A DNA stretch of 64,000 nt from Arsukibacterium tuosuense. GTDB lineage: Bacteria > Pseudomonadota > Gammaproteobacteria > Enterobacterales > Alteromonadaceae. Location: assembly GCF_900215315.1 (NCBI RefSeq), contig NZ_OBEB01000001.1, forward strand, positions 806,001 to 870,000, given 5' to 3'. Shown one piece after another: positions 34,988 through 45,877 of this stretch (the first letter of the stretch is position 1; each line of letters opens with the position of its first letter). The translations under genes and the position numbers were made by a program. The notes beneath the pieces were generated by a model. The model saw nothing but the letters and a program-made list of their open reading frames with translations, ran no database searches and was not told the DNA's origin.

Positions 34988-35437
34988 CTATTTAGTCGCT
35001 GCGCTTGCCACAGGAATGGCGTCAAGCGGCTCAACAAAGCCGATATACAACACACAGGCTTCACCTTTATGGCAATAGGCAGAATGGGGCAGCTGGGCCG
35101 GGCCGTAGGCATATTCCCCGGTATTAATGGTAACTTTCTCCTGATTGTCATACATGACATCAAGCGTGCCAGACACCAAAACTATGCGCTCCACTGAGGT
35201 ATGCATATGATGGGGTATTTCAAAGTCGGCAGGCACTTTAAAGAAGACATCAGTGTTTTTTTTGGCTGGGTCACCTTGTAAAACTGCTAATTCACAGCCT
35301 TTTGGGATGAAATCAGGACAGGCTCCCCATTGCAGATTTTTGTCTTTATGCGAGATAACCAGCGCAGTGTCTGCTGCATTTACAACCGTACACAGCAAGA
35401 ACAAAAATGCCAGCGGAATTAATGTAATTCTTTTCAT
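34988..35437 (-). CDS. Secreted cupin-domain protein
   Basis: A 149-residue protein with signal peptide MKRITLIPLAFLFLLCTVVNAA, hence periplasmic or secreted. The cupin core includes FEIPHHMHTSVERIVLVSGTLDVMYDN near residues 73-99 and INTGEYAYGPAQLPHSAYC near 104-122, with the His set expected for metal binding. Two late Cys residues (HKGEACVLYIGF) may pair with CPDF/KGCEL Cys earlier on. Its enzyme role, if any, is unknown. It stands alone with AT-rich gaps on both sides. Confidence 0.85.
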   Translation of the reverse strand: MKRITLIPLAFLFLLCTVVNAADTALVISHKDKNLQWGACPDFIPKGCELAVLQGDPAKKNTDVFFKVPADFEIPHHMHTSVERIVLVSGTLDVMYDNQEKVTINTGEYAYGPAQLPHSAYCHKGEACVLYIGFVEPLDAIPVASAATK

Positions 35438-35668
35438 TTTCGGATCCCTTTGCAGAATGTTTAATTGAACTCCTATTTCACTTCATCGACTACTTGTAAA
35501 CACTAGTTGCTTATCAAGCTAAAATACAGTTTTTATCCAGCGCTATTTCCGTTCGCATAAGCAGCAACTAACTGCCGTTTACGTTATGCCATTGTTCTGC
35601 TGTTGCCAAAGCCAAAACTTGCTATAGTAAGCAAAGTGATTTAATCCCCGGTTGGAACCCTTTACTGC

Positions 35669-37300
35669 ATGAACACAGCGCCGCGCCGCGATGAACGTAT
35701 TCTGGTGATAGACGACCAAAGTTTAGCTCAGGGCTTTTTACGCTTTGCCCTGGAGCAGCTTGGCTATCAGAATATTTTTCTGGCCGAGCGGGCCAACGTG
35801 GCGTTAAACCTGTGCCGGGATAATCAGTTTGACTTAATTATCTGCGCCCACAACCAGCAACAAGGCAAAGATGGCTTTCAGCTATATGAAGAAATTAAAG
35901 CCAAAGGCCTGCAACAGCTTAGCTGTGCCATTATTTTTATCAGTGCCGAAACCGACCCATCGCTGGTACACAGCGTGATTGAGCTGCAGCCCGACGAGTT
36001 TCTGGCAAAACCTTTCGTGATTAAAGACTTACAACTGAGGATAGAGCGGGTTTTACGCCGTAAGCAACAGCTGCGTGAGGTGTATCAGGCACTGGATGCC
36101 AAGGACGACCAGAAAGCACTGGCAGCCATAGATCTGCAACTGGCTGATGCACAGCAGCATAAGCTGTTCCCATTATTGCTTCGTTTAAAAGGCGATGTGC
36201 TGCTAAGCCAGAGCGATTACAGCATTGCCGAAAAATTTTTCAGTGCCATGTTAAATATTCAGCCCTTCAGCTGGGCCAGAATGGGCCTGGTACGTTGCCA
36301 TTTGGCTCAGGGTAAGGAGCAGCAGGCCTTTACTGAGCTGGAGGCCTTGCTGGAGCGCTCAGAAAGCCGCTTGTTTGCACTGGATTTACTGGCCGAGCTG
36401 GAATTTAAGCAGCAGCATTTTCAGCAAGCGCAGCAACATTTACTGGAGGCGGCTGAGCTGGCACCCCGTAATATGTTTCGCCAACAGAAATTATTGCAGC
36501 TGTCCCGGATAAACCACGACTATGAAAACCAGTACCGGGCAGCGCGTGATATGGTGAAGTACGCCCGTTATTCAATGTATGAGCAGCCCGATTTATACTT
36601 AACCCTGGCCCGGGCCAGTATTGATTTTGCCCTGAGCGTAGATGATGAAGAGCAAAGCAGCCGTTTGAACCGCCAGGCCGCGGTGTCACTTAGCACCGTG
36701 CAACGCCAGTATACCAACGGCAGCCATGGCGCACTGGAAAGTCAGCAACAGGTGCTGCAGGCCAGACTGTTGTATTTGCAGGATCATAAAGACAAAGCCC
36801 AGGCCATGCTGAGCGCACTGCAGCCCCTACAAAAAATAGACTCGGTGGAAGGCGCGCTGGATCGGGCCAAAGCCTTGCATGAAGTCGGCTTAAGCCAGGC
36901 CTCGGCTGAATTATTCAGCCAGATAAGCGACCACTGTCAGCGGCAACTGGCCGATCCCTTATTTAATGCCTATATCCAACAAGAGCAACAAGAGCGTTTA
37001 GCCATGCGGCTTGGCCCGCGTGAGTTGAACAACAATGCGGTCACCCTTTATAAGCATGGCAATTGGCAGGAAGCCTTTGATGCGTTCAAACTCGCCTACA
37101 AGGTCATGCCAAAAAATGCCGGCATCGCGCTAAACTTATGGCAAACTCTGTTAACCAGCCCACGACCACTTTGTGCGCCGTCCAGCAAGCAACAGCTGCT
37201 GAATCAGTGCCAGCAGCTGATCGAGACCAGTAACTTAAAACCTGAACAATTGCAGCGCTACCAGCAACTAAAACAAAAACATTTAAACCAACACGCCTAA
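35669..37300 (+). CDS. Receiver-TPR protein with a degenerate phosphoacceptor
   Basis: A 543-residue cytoplasmic protein. Residues 9-130 form a CheY-like receiver: the acid pair Asp15/Asp16 (LVIDDQ), Ser92 (FISAE) and Lys114 (LAKPF) are present, but the phosphoacceptor position at the end of strand 3 is Ala60 (FDLIICAHN, where IICD is usual). Residues from about 135 on are helical repeats of the TPR type, with clear units near 196-290 and 447-490. It is probably a pseudo-receiver scaffold rather than a phosphorylated regulator. Stop codons overlap with the convergent gene by three bases (CTAA). Confidence 0.88.
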   Translation: MNTAPRRDERILVIDDQSLAQGFLRFALEQLGYQNIFLAERANVALNLCRDNQFDLIICAHNQQQGKDGFQLYEEIKAKGLQQLSCAIIFISAETDPSLVHSVIELQPDEFLAKPFVIKDLQLRIERVLRRKQQLREVYQALDAKDDQKALAAIDLQLADAQQHKLFPLLLRLKGDVLLSQSDYSIAEKFFSAMLNIQPFSWARMGLVRCHLAQGKEQQAFTELEALLERSESRLFALDLLAELEFKQQHFQQAQQHLLEAAELAPRNMFRQQKLLQLSRINHDYENQYRAARDMVKYARYSMYEQPDLYLTLARASIDFALSVDDEEQSSRLNRQAAVSLSTVQRQYTNGSHGALESQQQVLQARLLYLQDHKDKAQAMLSALQPLQKIDSVEGALDRAKALHEVGLSQASAELFSQISDHCQRQLADPLFNAYIQQEQQERLAMRLGPRELNNNAVTLYKHGNWQEAFDAFKLAYKVMPKNAGIALNLWQTLLTSPRPLCAPSSKQQLLNQCQQLIETSNLKPEQLQRYQQLKQKHLNQHA

Positions 37301-37794
37301 ACTGCTTTAGTGCTCTTTTTAGCCGGCACCGGCTCTGGCCATTCTTTAAAAATAGCCGGCAGGCTTTTACTGAATGCCAGCCACAGCATAGCCAGCACTA
37401 ACAACATTGGCGCTATCAGCCGCCACGGTGCATCCAGAATAACATCACCATCCAGGCCACTGATGCTGTGAGCAAAATCAGCGAGCGTCACCAACCACAG
37501 CAGCCACAGCCCGGGACGCCACAAATAAAACCAGAAACGCTGCCCTTTTGGCCGGCGCTGACTTAACGCCGCCACCAATAACAGTAACGGCAGTGCTATC
37601 AGGCAGGCCAGCAAAAAATCATGCTGCCGCGGGTAAAACTGCCCCAGCAAACTATGCTGTGAGCGCATCATACTAAGCTCTGTTACCCAACACAGATAAG
37701 GCCTCAGCAATAACAACAGTAAGGCGTAAAAGCGCAGCGGTATCTGTAATAAGCCGTTACTGTCTAGTAAAGGCCAGTACTGTTGGGAACTCAT
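37297..37794 (-). CDS. DUF2919-like membrane protein
   Basis: A 165-residue protein with about four membrane helices (near 20-37, 58-78, 92-110 and 124-141). The N-terminus LDSNGLLQIPLRFYALLLLLLRPYL and the middle FYPRQHDFLLACLIALPLLLL recall DUF2919 proteins of related marine bacteria. Function unknown. It lies 21 bases after the DUF3392 gene and is the likely last gene of the ligA transcript. Its stop overlaps the stop of the convergent TPR gene. Confidence 0.65.
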   Translation of the reverse strand: MSSQQYWPLLDSNGLLQIPLRFYALLLLLLRPYLCWVTELSMMRSQHSLLGQFYPRQHDFLLACLIALPLLLLVAALSQRRPKGQRFWFYLWRPGLWLLWLVTLADFAHSISGLDGDVILDAPWRLIAPMLLVLAMLWLAFSKSLPAIFKEWPEPVPAKKSTKAV

Positions 37795-37815
37795 CTGAAT
37801 GCGGCCACCATCATA

Positions 37816-38150
37816 TTAAACCTGGCGCTTACGCTGCGCCAGCATGCCAAGCGCAATAAAAATTGCCAGACAAACCCAGGGCAGTTCAATATTGGTTAGG
37901 CGCACCAGTAAGCCCGCTACTACCGGGGTCAGGAATATCGTGATGGCACCGTAACCAAAGGCGCAAACCAGAATAAAAATACCCGTACGCCAGATAAAGT
38001 GCAGGCTGCTTATCTGGCGGCGGATAAAGCGGTTAATATCATCCCCGAACACCACCAGGCAGGTTGCCACCATTGCCAGCGCAATATCGCGGATATAAGG
38101 CCGGAACAATAAGCCCCAGTCGGTTAATAGCTGATACAACAACTCCAGCA

Positions 38151-38151
<1 letters not shown>
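37816..38151 (-). CDS. DUF3392 family membrane protein
   Basis: A 111-residue protein with three membrane helices and the family pattern ATCLVVFGDDINRFIRRQ, then FIWRTGIFILVCAFGYG. Its start codon shares one base with the ligA stop (TGATG), so it is coupled to ligA. DUF3392 genes next to ligA are seen in other gammaproteobacteria. Function unknown. Confidence 0.82.
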
Positions 38152-40214
<2,063 letters not shown>

Positions 40215-40235
40215 TTAAAAAACACATTTTCGGGA

Positions 40236-40263
40236 ACAAAAACGGCAGGGAGAGCCCTGCCGT
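40236..40263 (-). terminator. Intrinsic terminator between zipA and ligA
   Basis: On the minus strand ACGGCAGGG pairs with CCCTGCCGT around a 4-base loop (40242-40263) and is followed by TTTTTG. It should end most smc-zipA transcripts before ligA. Confidence 0.82.
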
Positions 40264-40282
40264 ACTTGATAAATAGCACCCG

Positions 40283-41197
40283 CTAGCCATGAATCAGCTG
40301 CTGGCGCTGAAATTCACGAATTTTATCCACGTAGTGCCGAACGGTTTGTACGGTTAATACGCTGCGCTGGCCATCCAGAACCTGGCCACCGAACTCCTCG
40401 GCCAGCTTTTTGGCGGCATTGTGCATCAGGTTAAAATTCTGCAGCGGCTCACCCGGGCCGGGCAAGGTCATAAACAAACTTAAACCGCGGGTGCTGATTT
40501 TATCTATCTGCTCTAAATCAAAGGTGCCGGGGTTAAACATGTTGGCCAGGCTGAATAGCACCTCACCGCCGCCTGCGCTGTCCAGATGACGGTGAAAAAT
40601 ATCCATATCGCCATATTTAAAACCAAGAGGTAACAATGCCGACAATAAGTCGGGACCTTTGATATCACGTCCCTCTGGTAACAACACATACAAAATAAGC
40701 ACTTCAGATGGCTGATGAGCCGGTTTCTGCTCCGGCTCTGCCGGTTTAGTTGTAGAATCGTTTTCAGGCTGTCGGCTGCGCGGGCTTTCGTCATCAGCCA
40801 GGGCACTGAAGTTTATTGCCGGTTCAGTTTTTTCTGCCGGGCCGTCGAAATCGAACTCTGGCTGTTGCCGGGCCAGATCACTGGCAGAACGGCTGTTTTT
40901 TGGCTGAGTTACCGTTTGAGAATGGGTTGAAGCCGGGCTGATTTTCGGCTCTGTCCGCTCAGGGCCTGCGGCTCCGTCAACATTACCACTGCGCGATTTC
41001 AAGACCCGCACCGGACCTACGCCTAAATCATCAAACCCTTCGCTATGCTCTGGCTCTGCCGTTGGCGTAGTATCAGGATGATAGCGATGGCCAGCCTGGC
41101 GGTTATTTTTCCGTACCGTCCAAAGCCCATGAATAAACAGACCGCCTAACACCAGCGCCCCTAAAATAATTAACACTAATCTTAACTCATCAGCCAT
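40283..41197 (-). CDS. zipA: Cell division protein ZipA
   Basis: The 304-residue protein anchors FtsZ to the inner membrane. It has one N-terminal membrane helix (residues 5-24, LRLVLIILGALVLGGLFIHG), a Pro/Glu/Lys-rich linker to about residue 160, and a C-terminal FtsZ-binding domain beginning VLILYVLLPEGRDIKGPDLL and including FLFMTLPGPGEPLQNFNLMHNAAKKLAEEFGG-like text. It lies 20 bases after smc, the order smc-zipA-ligA being conserved in this group. Confidence 0.95.
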   Translation of the reverse strand: MADELRLVLIILGALVLGGLFIHGLWTVRKNNRQAGHRYHPDTTPTAEPEHSEGFDDLGVGPVRVLKSRSGNVDGAAGPERTEPKISPASTHSQTVTQPKNSRSASDLARQQPEFDFDGPAEKTEPAINFSALADDESPRSRQPENDSTTKPAEPEQKPAHQPSEVLILYVLLPEGRDIKGPDLLSALLPLGFKYGDMDIFHRHLDSAGGGEVLFSLANMFNPGTFDLEQIDKISTRGLSLFMTLPGPGEPLQNFNLMHNAAKKLAEEFGGQVLDGQRSVLTVQTVRHYVDKIREFQRQQLIHG

Positions 41198-41217
41198 AGT
41201 CGTACCTTATTATGTTA

Positions 41218-44200
41218 TCAGGCTACTGCCAGCTTGACAGCATCATCCACATCCACAGCCACTACCCGCGATACTCCAGGCTCTTGCATGGTCACGCCCA
41301 TCAGCTGTGCTGCCATCTCCATGGCAATTTTATTGTGGCTAATATATATAAACTGCACCGTTGCTGACATTTCCCGCACCAGATTACAAAACCGGCCGAC
41401 GTTAGCGTCATCTAACGGTGCATCTACCTCATCCAGCATACAAAACGGTGCCGGATTCAGTCTGAATATTGAAAACACCAATGATAAGGCCGTTAGCGCT
41501 TTTTCACCACCCGATAATAAATGAATTGTGCTGTTTTTTTTGCCCGGCGGTCTGGCCATGATAGTAACACCGGTTTCCAGTAAGTCATCTTCGGTCAGAT
41601 CCAGATAAGCACTGCCGCCGCCAAATACCTTGGGAAACAGCCCTTTCAGCCCTTCGTTTACCTGTTCAAAGGTGTCTTTAAACTTCTGCCGGGTTTCCTT
41701 ATCAATTTTGCGCATCGCATTTTCCAGAGTGTCCAGTGCCGAGGTTAAATCATCGTGCTGGCTGTCCAGGTAACGCTTACGCTCTGCCTGTTGCTCATAT
41801 TCGTCAATCGCCGCCAGGTTTATCGCTCCTAAGCGGCTGACCGCTTCAACGGTTTTATCCAGTTGCTGCTGCCACTGGCTTTCAGCAGCGTCGGCCGCCA
41901 ATTGTGGTATCACATCTTTAATATTGACCTGCTGTTCCCGCAACAGTTCCAGCATATTGTTAGCCCGGATCCGACAACCCTCGGCGTCAAGGCGCAACGA
42001 CTCAATCTGTTGTCGTTTCTGGTTAAGCTGCTGCATAATGCCCTGCTGGCCTTGCTCCAGCTCGCGCATCTGCTGCTCTAAACCCGCCAGTAAATCAGTG
42101 GCGGCCACCATGGCCTGCTCGGCATCTTCACGGCTTAACAGCGCTTCCTGCAACTGCTCCTGCAACAAAATTTCCGGCTCATTATTGTCAGCAAGCTGCC
42201 GCTCTAAGCCAACTATTTGCTCCCGTAGCTGGGCTAATTGCAGCTGCGCCCGGCTCAGGTTCTGACTCAGGCTTTGCTGTTGCCGCTCAGCCAGAGTTAA
42301 CTGGGTGTGTAATTGCCGGCAATGCTCTTTTTGCTGTTCAAAACGCTGACTGCTCTGCTGCAGCGCCAGCTGTGCCTGCTGCTGCGCCTGTTGCAACACA
42401 TGCTCCGCGTCCGCATGCTCAGCCAGCGTATCCTCTGCTTGCTGTTGACGTTCCTCTAACACTGCCAGTTCGGTTTCCAGCTCAAGAAGACGACTGCTAA
42501 GTTGCTGACATTCCGCCGCCAGCTGTAATTGCTGCTGCCGGGCTATTTTTGCAGCCTGAGCCTGCAACTGACGTTCGGTATCGGCCTGTTGCAACTGTTG
42601 GCGTAATTCGGCAAGTAACTGCTGTTGCTCTGTTAATGCGTGGCGCGCTTCACTGTCAGCTTGCTGTGCTGCAGCTGACTGCTCACTTAATAAATCCTGC
42701 TCATTGCTCAATTCAGTTAGTTCAGTAGTAATCGCGGTTAGCCGCTCGCGGCGCAGCAGGCTGGAGTCGGTGCTGTCACTATTGCTGCTATGGCCCCAGT
42801 TCTGACCGAGCCAATGCCCCTCAGCGGTGATCACCGATTGGCCTGGGCTAAGTTTAGCGGCAATGCCCTGGGCCAGGGCCAGATTGTCGGCGAGTTGAAT
42901 TGTCTGAAAATAATCAGGGTAACAGCCGTCGCTAATCACACTGGCCAGGGTACCCGGCTGTGCGGGCAGGCTGTTTTCTAATGACTTTTCTGCTGGTAAA
43001 TGTGGTGCCCTGACATAACAAAAGTTTTCGCTTTCTGCTGCATCAGCGCTAATGCCGGCGTGTTGCAAGGCACCAAGCGCAGCCGCTACTGCGCCAGCCC
43101 AGCCCGGCTGCACCACTAACTGCGCCAGTAATGCCTGCTGGTTTTGTTGCTGGCGGCCATCAAGTGCCACCAGTCGCTGCTGTTCCTGTGTTAAAATCTG
43201 TTGCCGGGTAGCGATGGCCGCTAACTGCTGCTTCAGTGTGGCGCTGTGGCTTGCCATTTGCTCCGCCGCTAACCGGGCCTGTTCAACGTCCTGCATAGCG
43301 GCCTCGCTGGCAGCAGTTAATTGCTGCTGCCGGGCGGTAATGGCCTCAATACTCTGCTCAGGTTGCTGCTGTTGTAACTGCGCTGATTGTTGCTGGCGCT
43401 GCGCTAACTGGCTCTGGTACTGGCCGGCCTGATTACTGGCGTTTTGCCAGGCTAACTGCGCCTGCTGTTGCTGTTGGCGCAGGTTAAAATGCTGCTGTTG
43501 CCACTGTTGCCACTGCTGTTGTTGTTCAGTCAGATAAGCCTGCGCCTGCTGTAACTGTTGCTCAAGCTCGGCCAGTTGCTCTTCGCTCAGCGCTAACTCC
43601 GGACTATGCTGCTGTTGCTCACTAATCAGCTCTGCCAGCTGTTGCTGCTCAGTACCGATAAACTGCTCGCTGTCTGCCAGGGCTTGTTGTTTTTGCTGCA
43701 GCTGGCTGCTGAGGATCTGTTGCTGCTGGCGCTGATGCAGAATTTGTTGCTCCAGCCGGCTAATGGTATTGCCCAGCTGATAAAAGCGACTTTGCTGCAG
43801 CTCAGCTTGCTGGCGGGCATCGGTGGTTTGCTCTTTTAATTCAATAAGTATGCGCTGCTCGCCCTGCATGCCGGCCTGGTATTTCTCCAGCTCGGTTTCC
43901 TGCAGCACTAACTGCTGTTCCAGCTCTGTTAACTGGTTATTAAAGCGCAGCCATTTTAAGGTGGTAAGCTCTGCTTTAAGTTTGCGCTCCTGCGCTTTGA
44001 GTTCTTTATAACGCTGGGCGGTGCTGGCCTGGCGTTTTAATTTGTCGATATTCTTCGCCAGCTCTTCACGCACATCGGCCAGCCGGTCGAGGTTCTCCCG
44101 GGTATGTTTAATCCGGTTTTCGGTTTCGCGCCTACGCTCTTTATACTTGGAAATGCCGGCGGCTTCTTCAATAAATACCCGTAATTCCTGTGGCTTGGAT

Positions 44201-44661
44201 TCTATCAGCCGCGAGATCATGCCTTGCTCGATAATGGCGTAACTGCGTGGCCCGAGGCCAGTGCCCAGAAAAATATCGGTAATGTCCCGCCGGCGGCATT
44301 TGCTGCCATTTAGAAAATAAGTAGACTGCGCTTCGCGGGTAACCAGCCGTTTAATGGAAATTTCACTGCGATCGGCCATATTGCCACTAAGCCGGCCTTC
44401 GGTGTTTTCAAAAACCAGCTCAACCGTTGCCTGAGAAACCGGCTTGCGCTGGCCTGAGCCATTAAAAATAACATCGGTCATGGCGTCGCCGCGCAGGTTT
44501 TTCGCCGAGCTCTCACCCAGTACCCAGCGCACCGCATCAATCACATTAGATTTACCGCAGCCGTTCGGGCCGACTACGGCCGTCATCTGTTCAGGAAAAG
44601 GTACCTGAGTTGGGTCAACGAAGGACTTAAAGCCCGCCAGTTTAATGTGTTTTAAGCGCAT
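41218..44661 (-). CDS. smc: Chromosome segregation protein SMC
   Basis: The 1147-residue ATPase organises and segregates the chromosome with ScpA and ScpB, which are not in the window. Walker A is GPNGCGKSN (31-39). Two long coiled-coil arms, very rich in Gln and Leu, flank a hinge near residues 500-640 (GWAGAVAAALGAL). The ABC signature LLSGGEKALTALSLVF lies near 1050 and Walker B is FCMLDEVDAPLDD near 1085. The poly-Gln composition of the arms is unusual but the frame is intact. It heads smc-zipA. Confidence 0.97.
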   Translation of the reverse strand: MRLKHIKLAGFKSFVDPTQVPFPEQMTAVVGPNGCGKSNVIDAVRWVLGESSAKNLRGDAMTDVIFNGSGQRKPVSQATVELVFENTEGRLSGNMADRSEISIKRLVTREAQSTYFLNGSKCRRRDITDIFLGTGLGPRSYAIIEQGMISRLIESKPQELRVFIEEAAGISKYKERRRETENRIKHTRENLDRLADVREELAKNIDKLKRQASTAQRYKELKAQERKLKAELTTLKWLRFNNQLTELEQQLVLQETELEKYQAGMQGEQRILIELKEQTTDARQQAELQQSRFYQLGNTISRLEQQILHQRQQQQILSSQLQQKQQALADSEQFIGTEQQQLAELISEQQQHSPELALSEEQLAELEQQLQQAQAYLTEQQQQWQQWQQQHFNLRQQQQQAQLAWQNASNQAGQYQSQLAQRQQQSAQLQQQQPEQSIEAITARQQQLTAASEAAMQDVEQARLAAEQMASHSATLKQQLAAIATRQQILTQEQQRLVALDGRQQQNQQALLAQLVVQPGWAGAVAAALGALQHAGISADAAESENFCYVRAPHLPAEKSLENSLPAQPGTLASVISDGCYPDYFQTIQLADNLALAQGIAAKLSPGQSVITAEGHWLGQNWGHSSNSDSTDSSLLRRERLTAITTELTELSNEQDLLSEQSAAAQQADSEARHALTEQQQLLAELRQQLQQADTERQLQAQAAKIARQQQLQLAAECQQLSSRLLELETELAVLEERQQQAEDTLAEHADAEHVLQQAQQQAQLALQQSSQRFEQQKEHCRQLHTQLTLAERQQQSLSQNLSRAQLQLAQLREQIVGLERQLADNNEPEILLQEQLQEALLSREDAEQAMVAATDLLAGLEQQMRELEQGQQGIMQQLNQKRQQIESLRLDAEGCRIRANNMLELLREQQVNIKDVIPQLAADAAESQWQQQLDKTVEAVSRLGAINLAAIDEYEQQAERKRYLDSQHDDLTSALDTLENAMRKIDKETRQKFKDTFEQVNEGLKGLFPKVFGGGSAYLDLTEDDLLETGVTIMARPPGKKNSTIHLLSGGEKALTALSLVFSIFRLNPAPFCMLDEVDAPLDDANVGRFCNLVREMSATVQFIYISHNKIAMEMAAQLMGVTMQEPGVSRVVAVDVDDAVKLAVA

Positions 44662-44714
44662 TTGTGCCCGGCATTATTATTGTTGTTAGGATGCGTTGTT
44701 ACTGTATTTAACTG

Positions 44715-45209
44715 CTAATCTAAATCGTTTAATGGCCAGCGAACAATAAAATCTTCAAAATTATCCATATCTACCTGGGTTTCACAGATGGTTTTATTAC
44801 GCACTGACATTTGCTTTTTATGCATCAGGCTTTTTTTACCATTGTTCAAAAGCGGATGCCAGCTGGGCAAGCCGCGGCCTTCATGCAGACGGCGATAAGC
44901 ACAGCTGGTCGGCATAAAGAAAATGTCTTTCAGGTTTGCTTTAGTCAGCTGAATACAGTCGGGCACCAGCACACTGCGCTGGCTGTACTCAGTGCATTCA
45001 CACTTGTGGCTGTTCAGATAGCGGCAGCCAATATTGGTGTACTGCACCTGCTCATCAGCCTTTAACACGCTGGTAGGCCCCTGCTCTTCATCATCATCAA
45101 TAAATTTATTCAGACAGCATTTTGCACAGCCATCGCACAGCGCTTCCCATTCCTCGGTGTTCATTTCATCGAGGGTTTTTGTTTCCCAGTAGCGCTCTGC
45201 TAATGCCAT
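44715..45209 (-). CDS. ycgN: YcgN/UPF0260 cysteine-cluster protein
   Basis: A 164-residue protein with the cysteine cluster of the family: LCDGCAKCCLNK near residues 24-35, CRYLNSHKCECTEY near 61-74, and a later VPDC...FMPTSCAYR pair, suggesting iron or zinc binding. The start MALAERYWETKTLDEM is typical. It lies 2 bases after the FAH-family gene and is grouped with ycgL and the mltB-like gene; E. coli has the same ycgL-ycgM-ycgN set. Function unknown. Confidence 0.93.
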   Translation of the reverse strand: MALAERYWETKTLDEMNTEEWEALCDGCAKCCLNKFIDDDEEQGPTSVLKADEQVQYTNIGCRYLNSHKCECTEYSQRSVLVPDCIQLTKANLKDIFFMPTSCAYRRLHEGRGLPSWHPLLNNGKKSLMHKKQMSVRNKTICETQVDMDNFEDFIVRWPLNDLD

Positions 45210-45211
45210 TG

Positions 45212-45874
45212 TTAACTTACCTTTGTCGTTACGGTTAAATAGTCGGCCAGTTGCAGCCGCAGCTGATCGCCAGCTTGTAAAGGCCCGACACCCGCCGGCG
45301 TACCGGTAAGCACCATATCACCGGGCAAGAGGGTAAAGTGCTGTGACATTTCACTGATCAGCTGACTGATGCCGCGGATCATATTGGCACTGTTGCCGTG
45401 CTGTCGCTCCACACCGTTAACGGCTAAACTAAAATCCAGCTGCTGCGGATGGGCAATATCGGCTGCCGGCACAAAACCGGCCACCGGACAGGCACCGTCA
45501 AAGCCTTTGGCGACTTCCCAGGGCCGGCCCAGTTGCTTTAAATTCGCCTGCACGTCGCGCAGGGTTAAATCCAACGCCAGACTGTAGCCCCAAATTGCAG
45601 CAGCAACCTGCTCAGCCGACGCCGCAGTTAGTGGCTTATTGATCAGTACCGCTATTTCCAGCTCATTATGCACCGCGCCACGCCCGGTCGGAATAGCAAA
45701 AGCCGGTGCCAGCGGGCACAATGCCGTAGCGGGTTTAATAAAAAATAATGCCTCAGCAGCAGTTTTACTCTGCATTTCGGCAATATGATCCTGATAATTC
45801 TGACCAATACACACTACTTTACCCAATGGTAGCGCCAGCGGGCTGCCATCGATGTGCTGATGAAAATAGCTCAT
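45212..45874 (-). CDS. Fumarylacetoacetate hydrolase family protein (YcgM-like)
   Basis: A 220-residue protein of the FAH fold: KVVCIGQNYQDHIAE near residues 19-33, AVHNELEIAVLI with the metal-binding Glu near 67-78, GYSLALDLTLRDVQ near 94-107 and LPGDMVLTGTPAGVGPL near 193-209. Small single-domain members such as YcgM hydrolyse acylpyruvates or decarboxylate oxaloacetate. It lies between the mltB-like gene (3-base gap) and ycgN (2-base gap), so one transcript is likely. Confidence 0.93.
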   Translation of the reverse strand: MSYFHQHIDGSPLALPLGKVVCIGQNYQDHIAEMQSKTAAEALFFIKPATALCPLAPAFAIPTGRGAVHNELEIAVLINKPLTAASAEQVAAAIWGYSLALDLTLRDVQANLKQLGRPWEVAKGFDGACPVAGFVPAADIAHPQQLDFSLAVNGVERQHGNSANMIRGISQLISEMSQHFTLLPGDMVLTGTPAGVGPLQAGDQLRLQLADYLTVTTKVS

Positions 45875-45877
45875 TGT

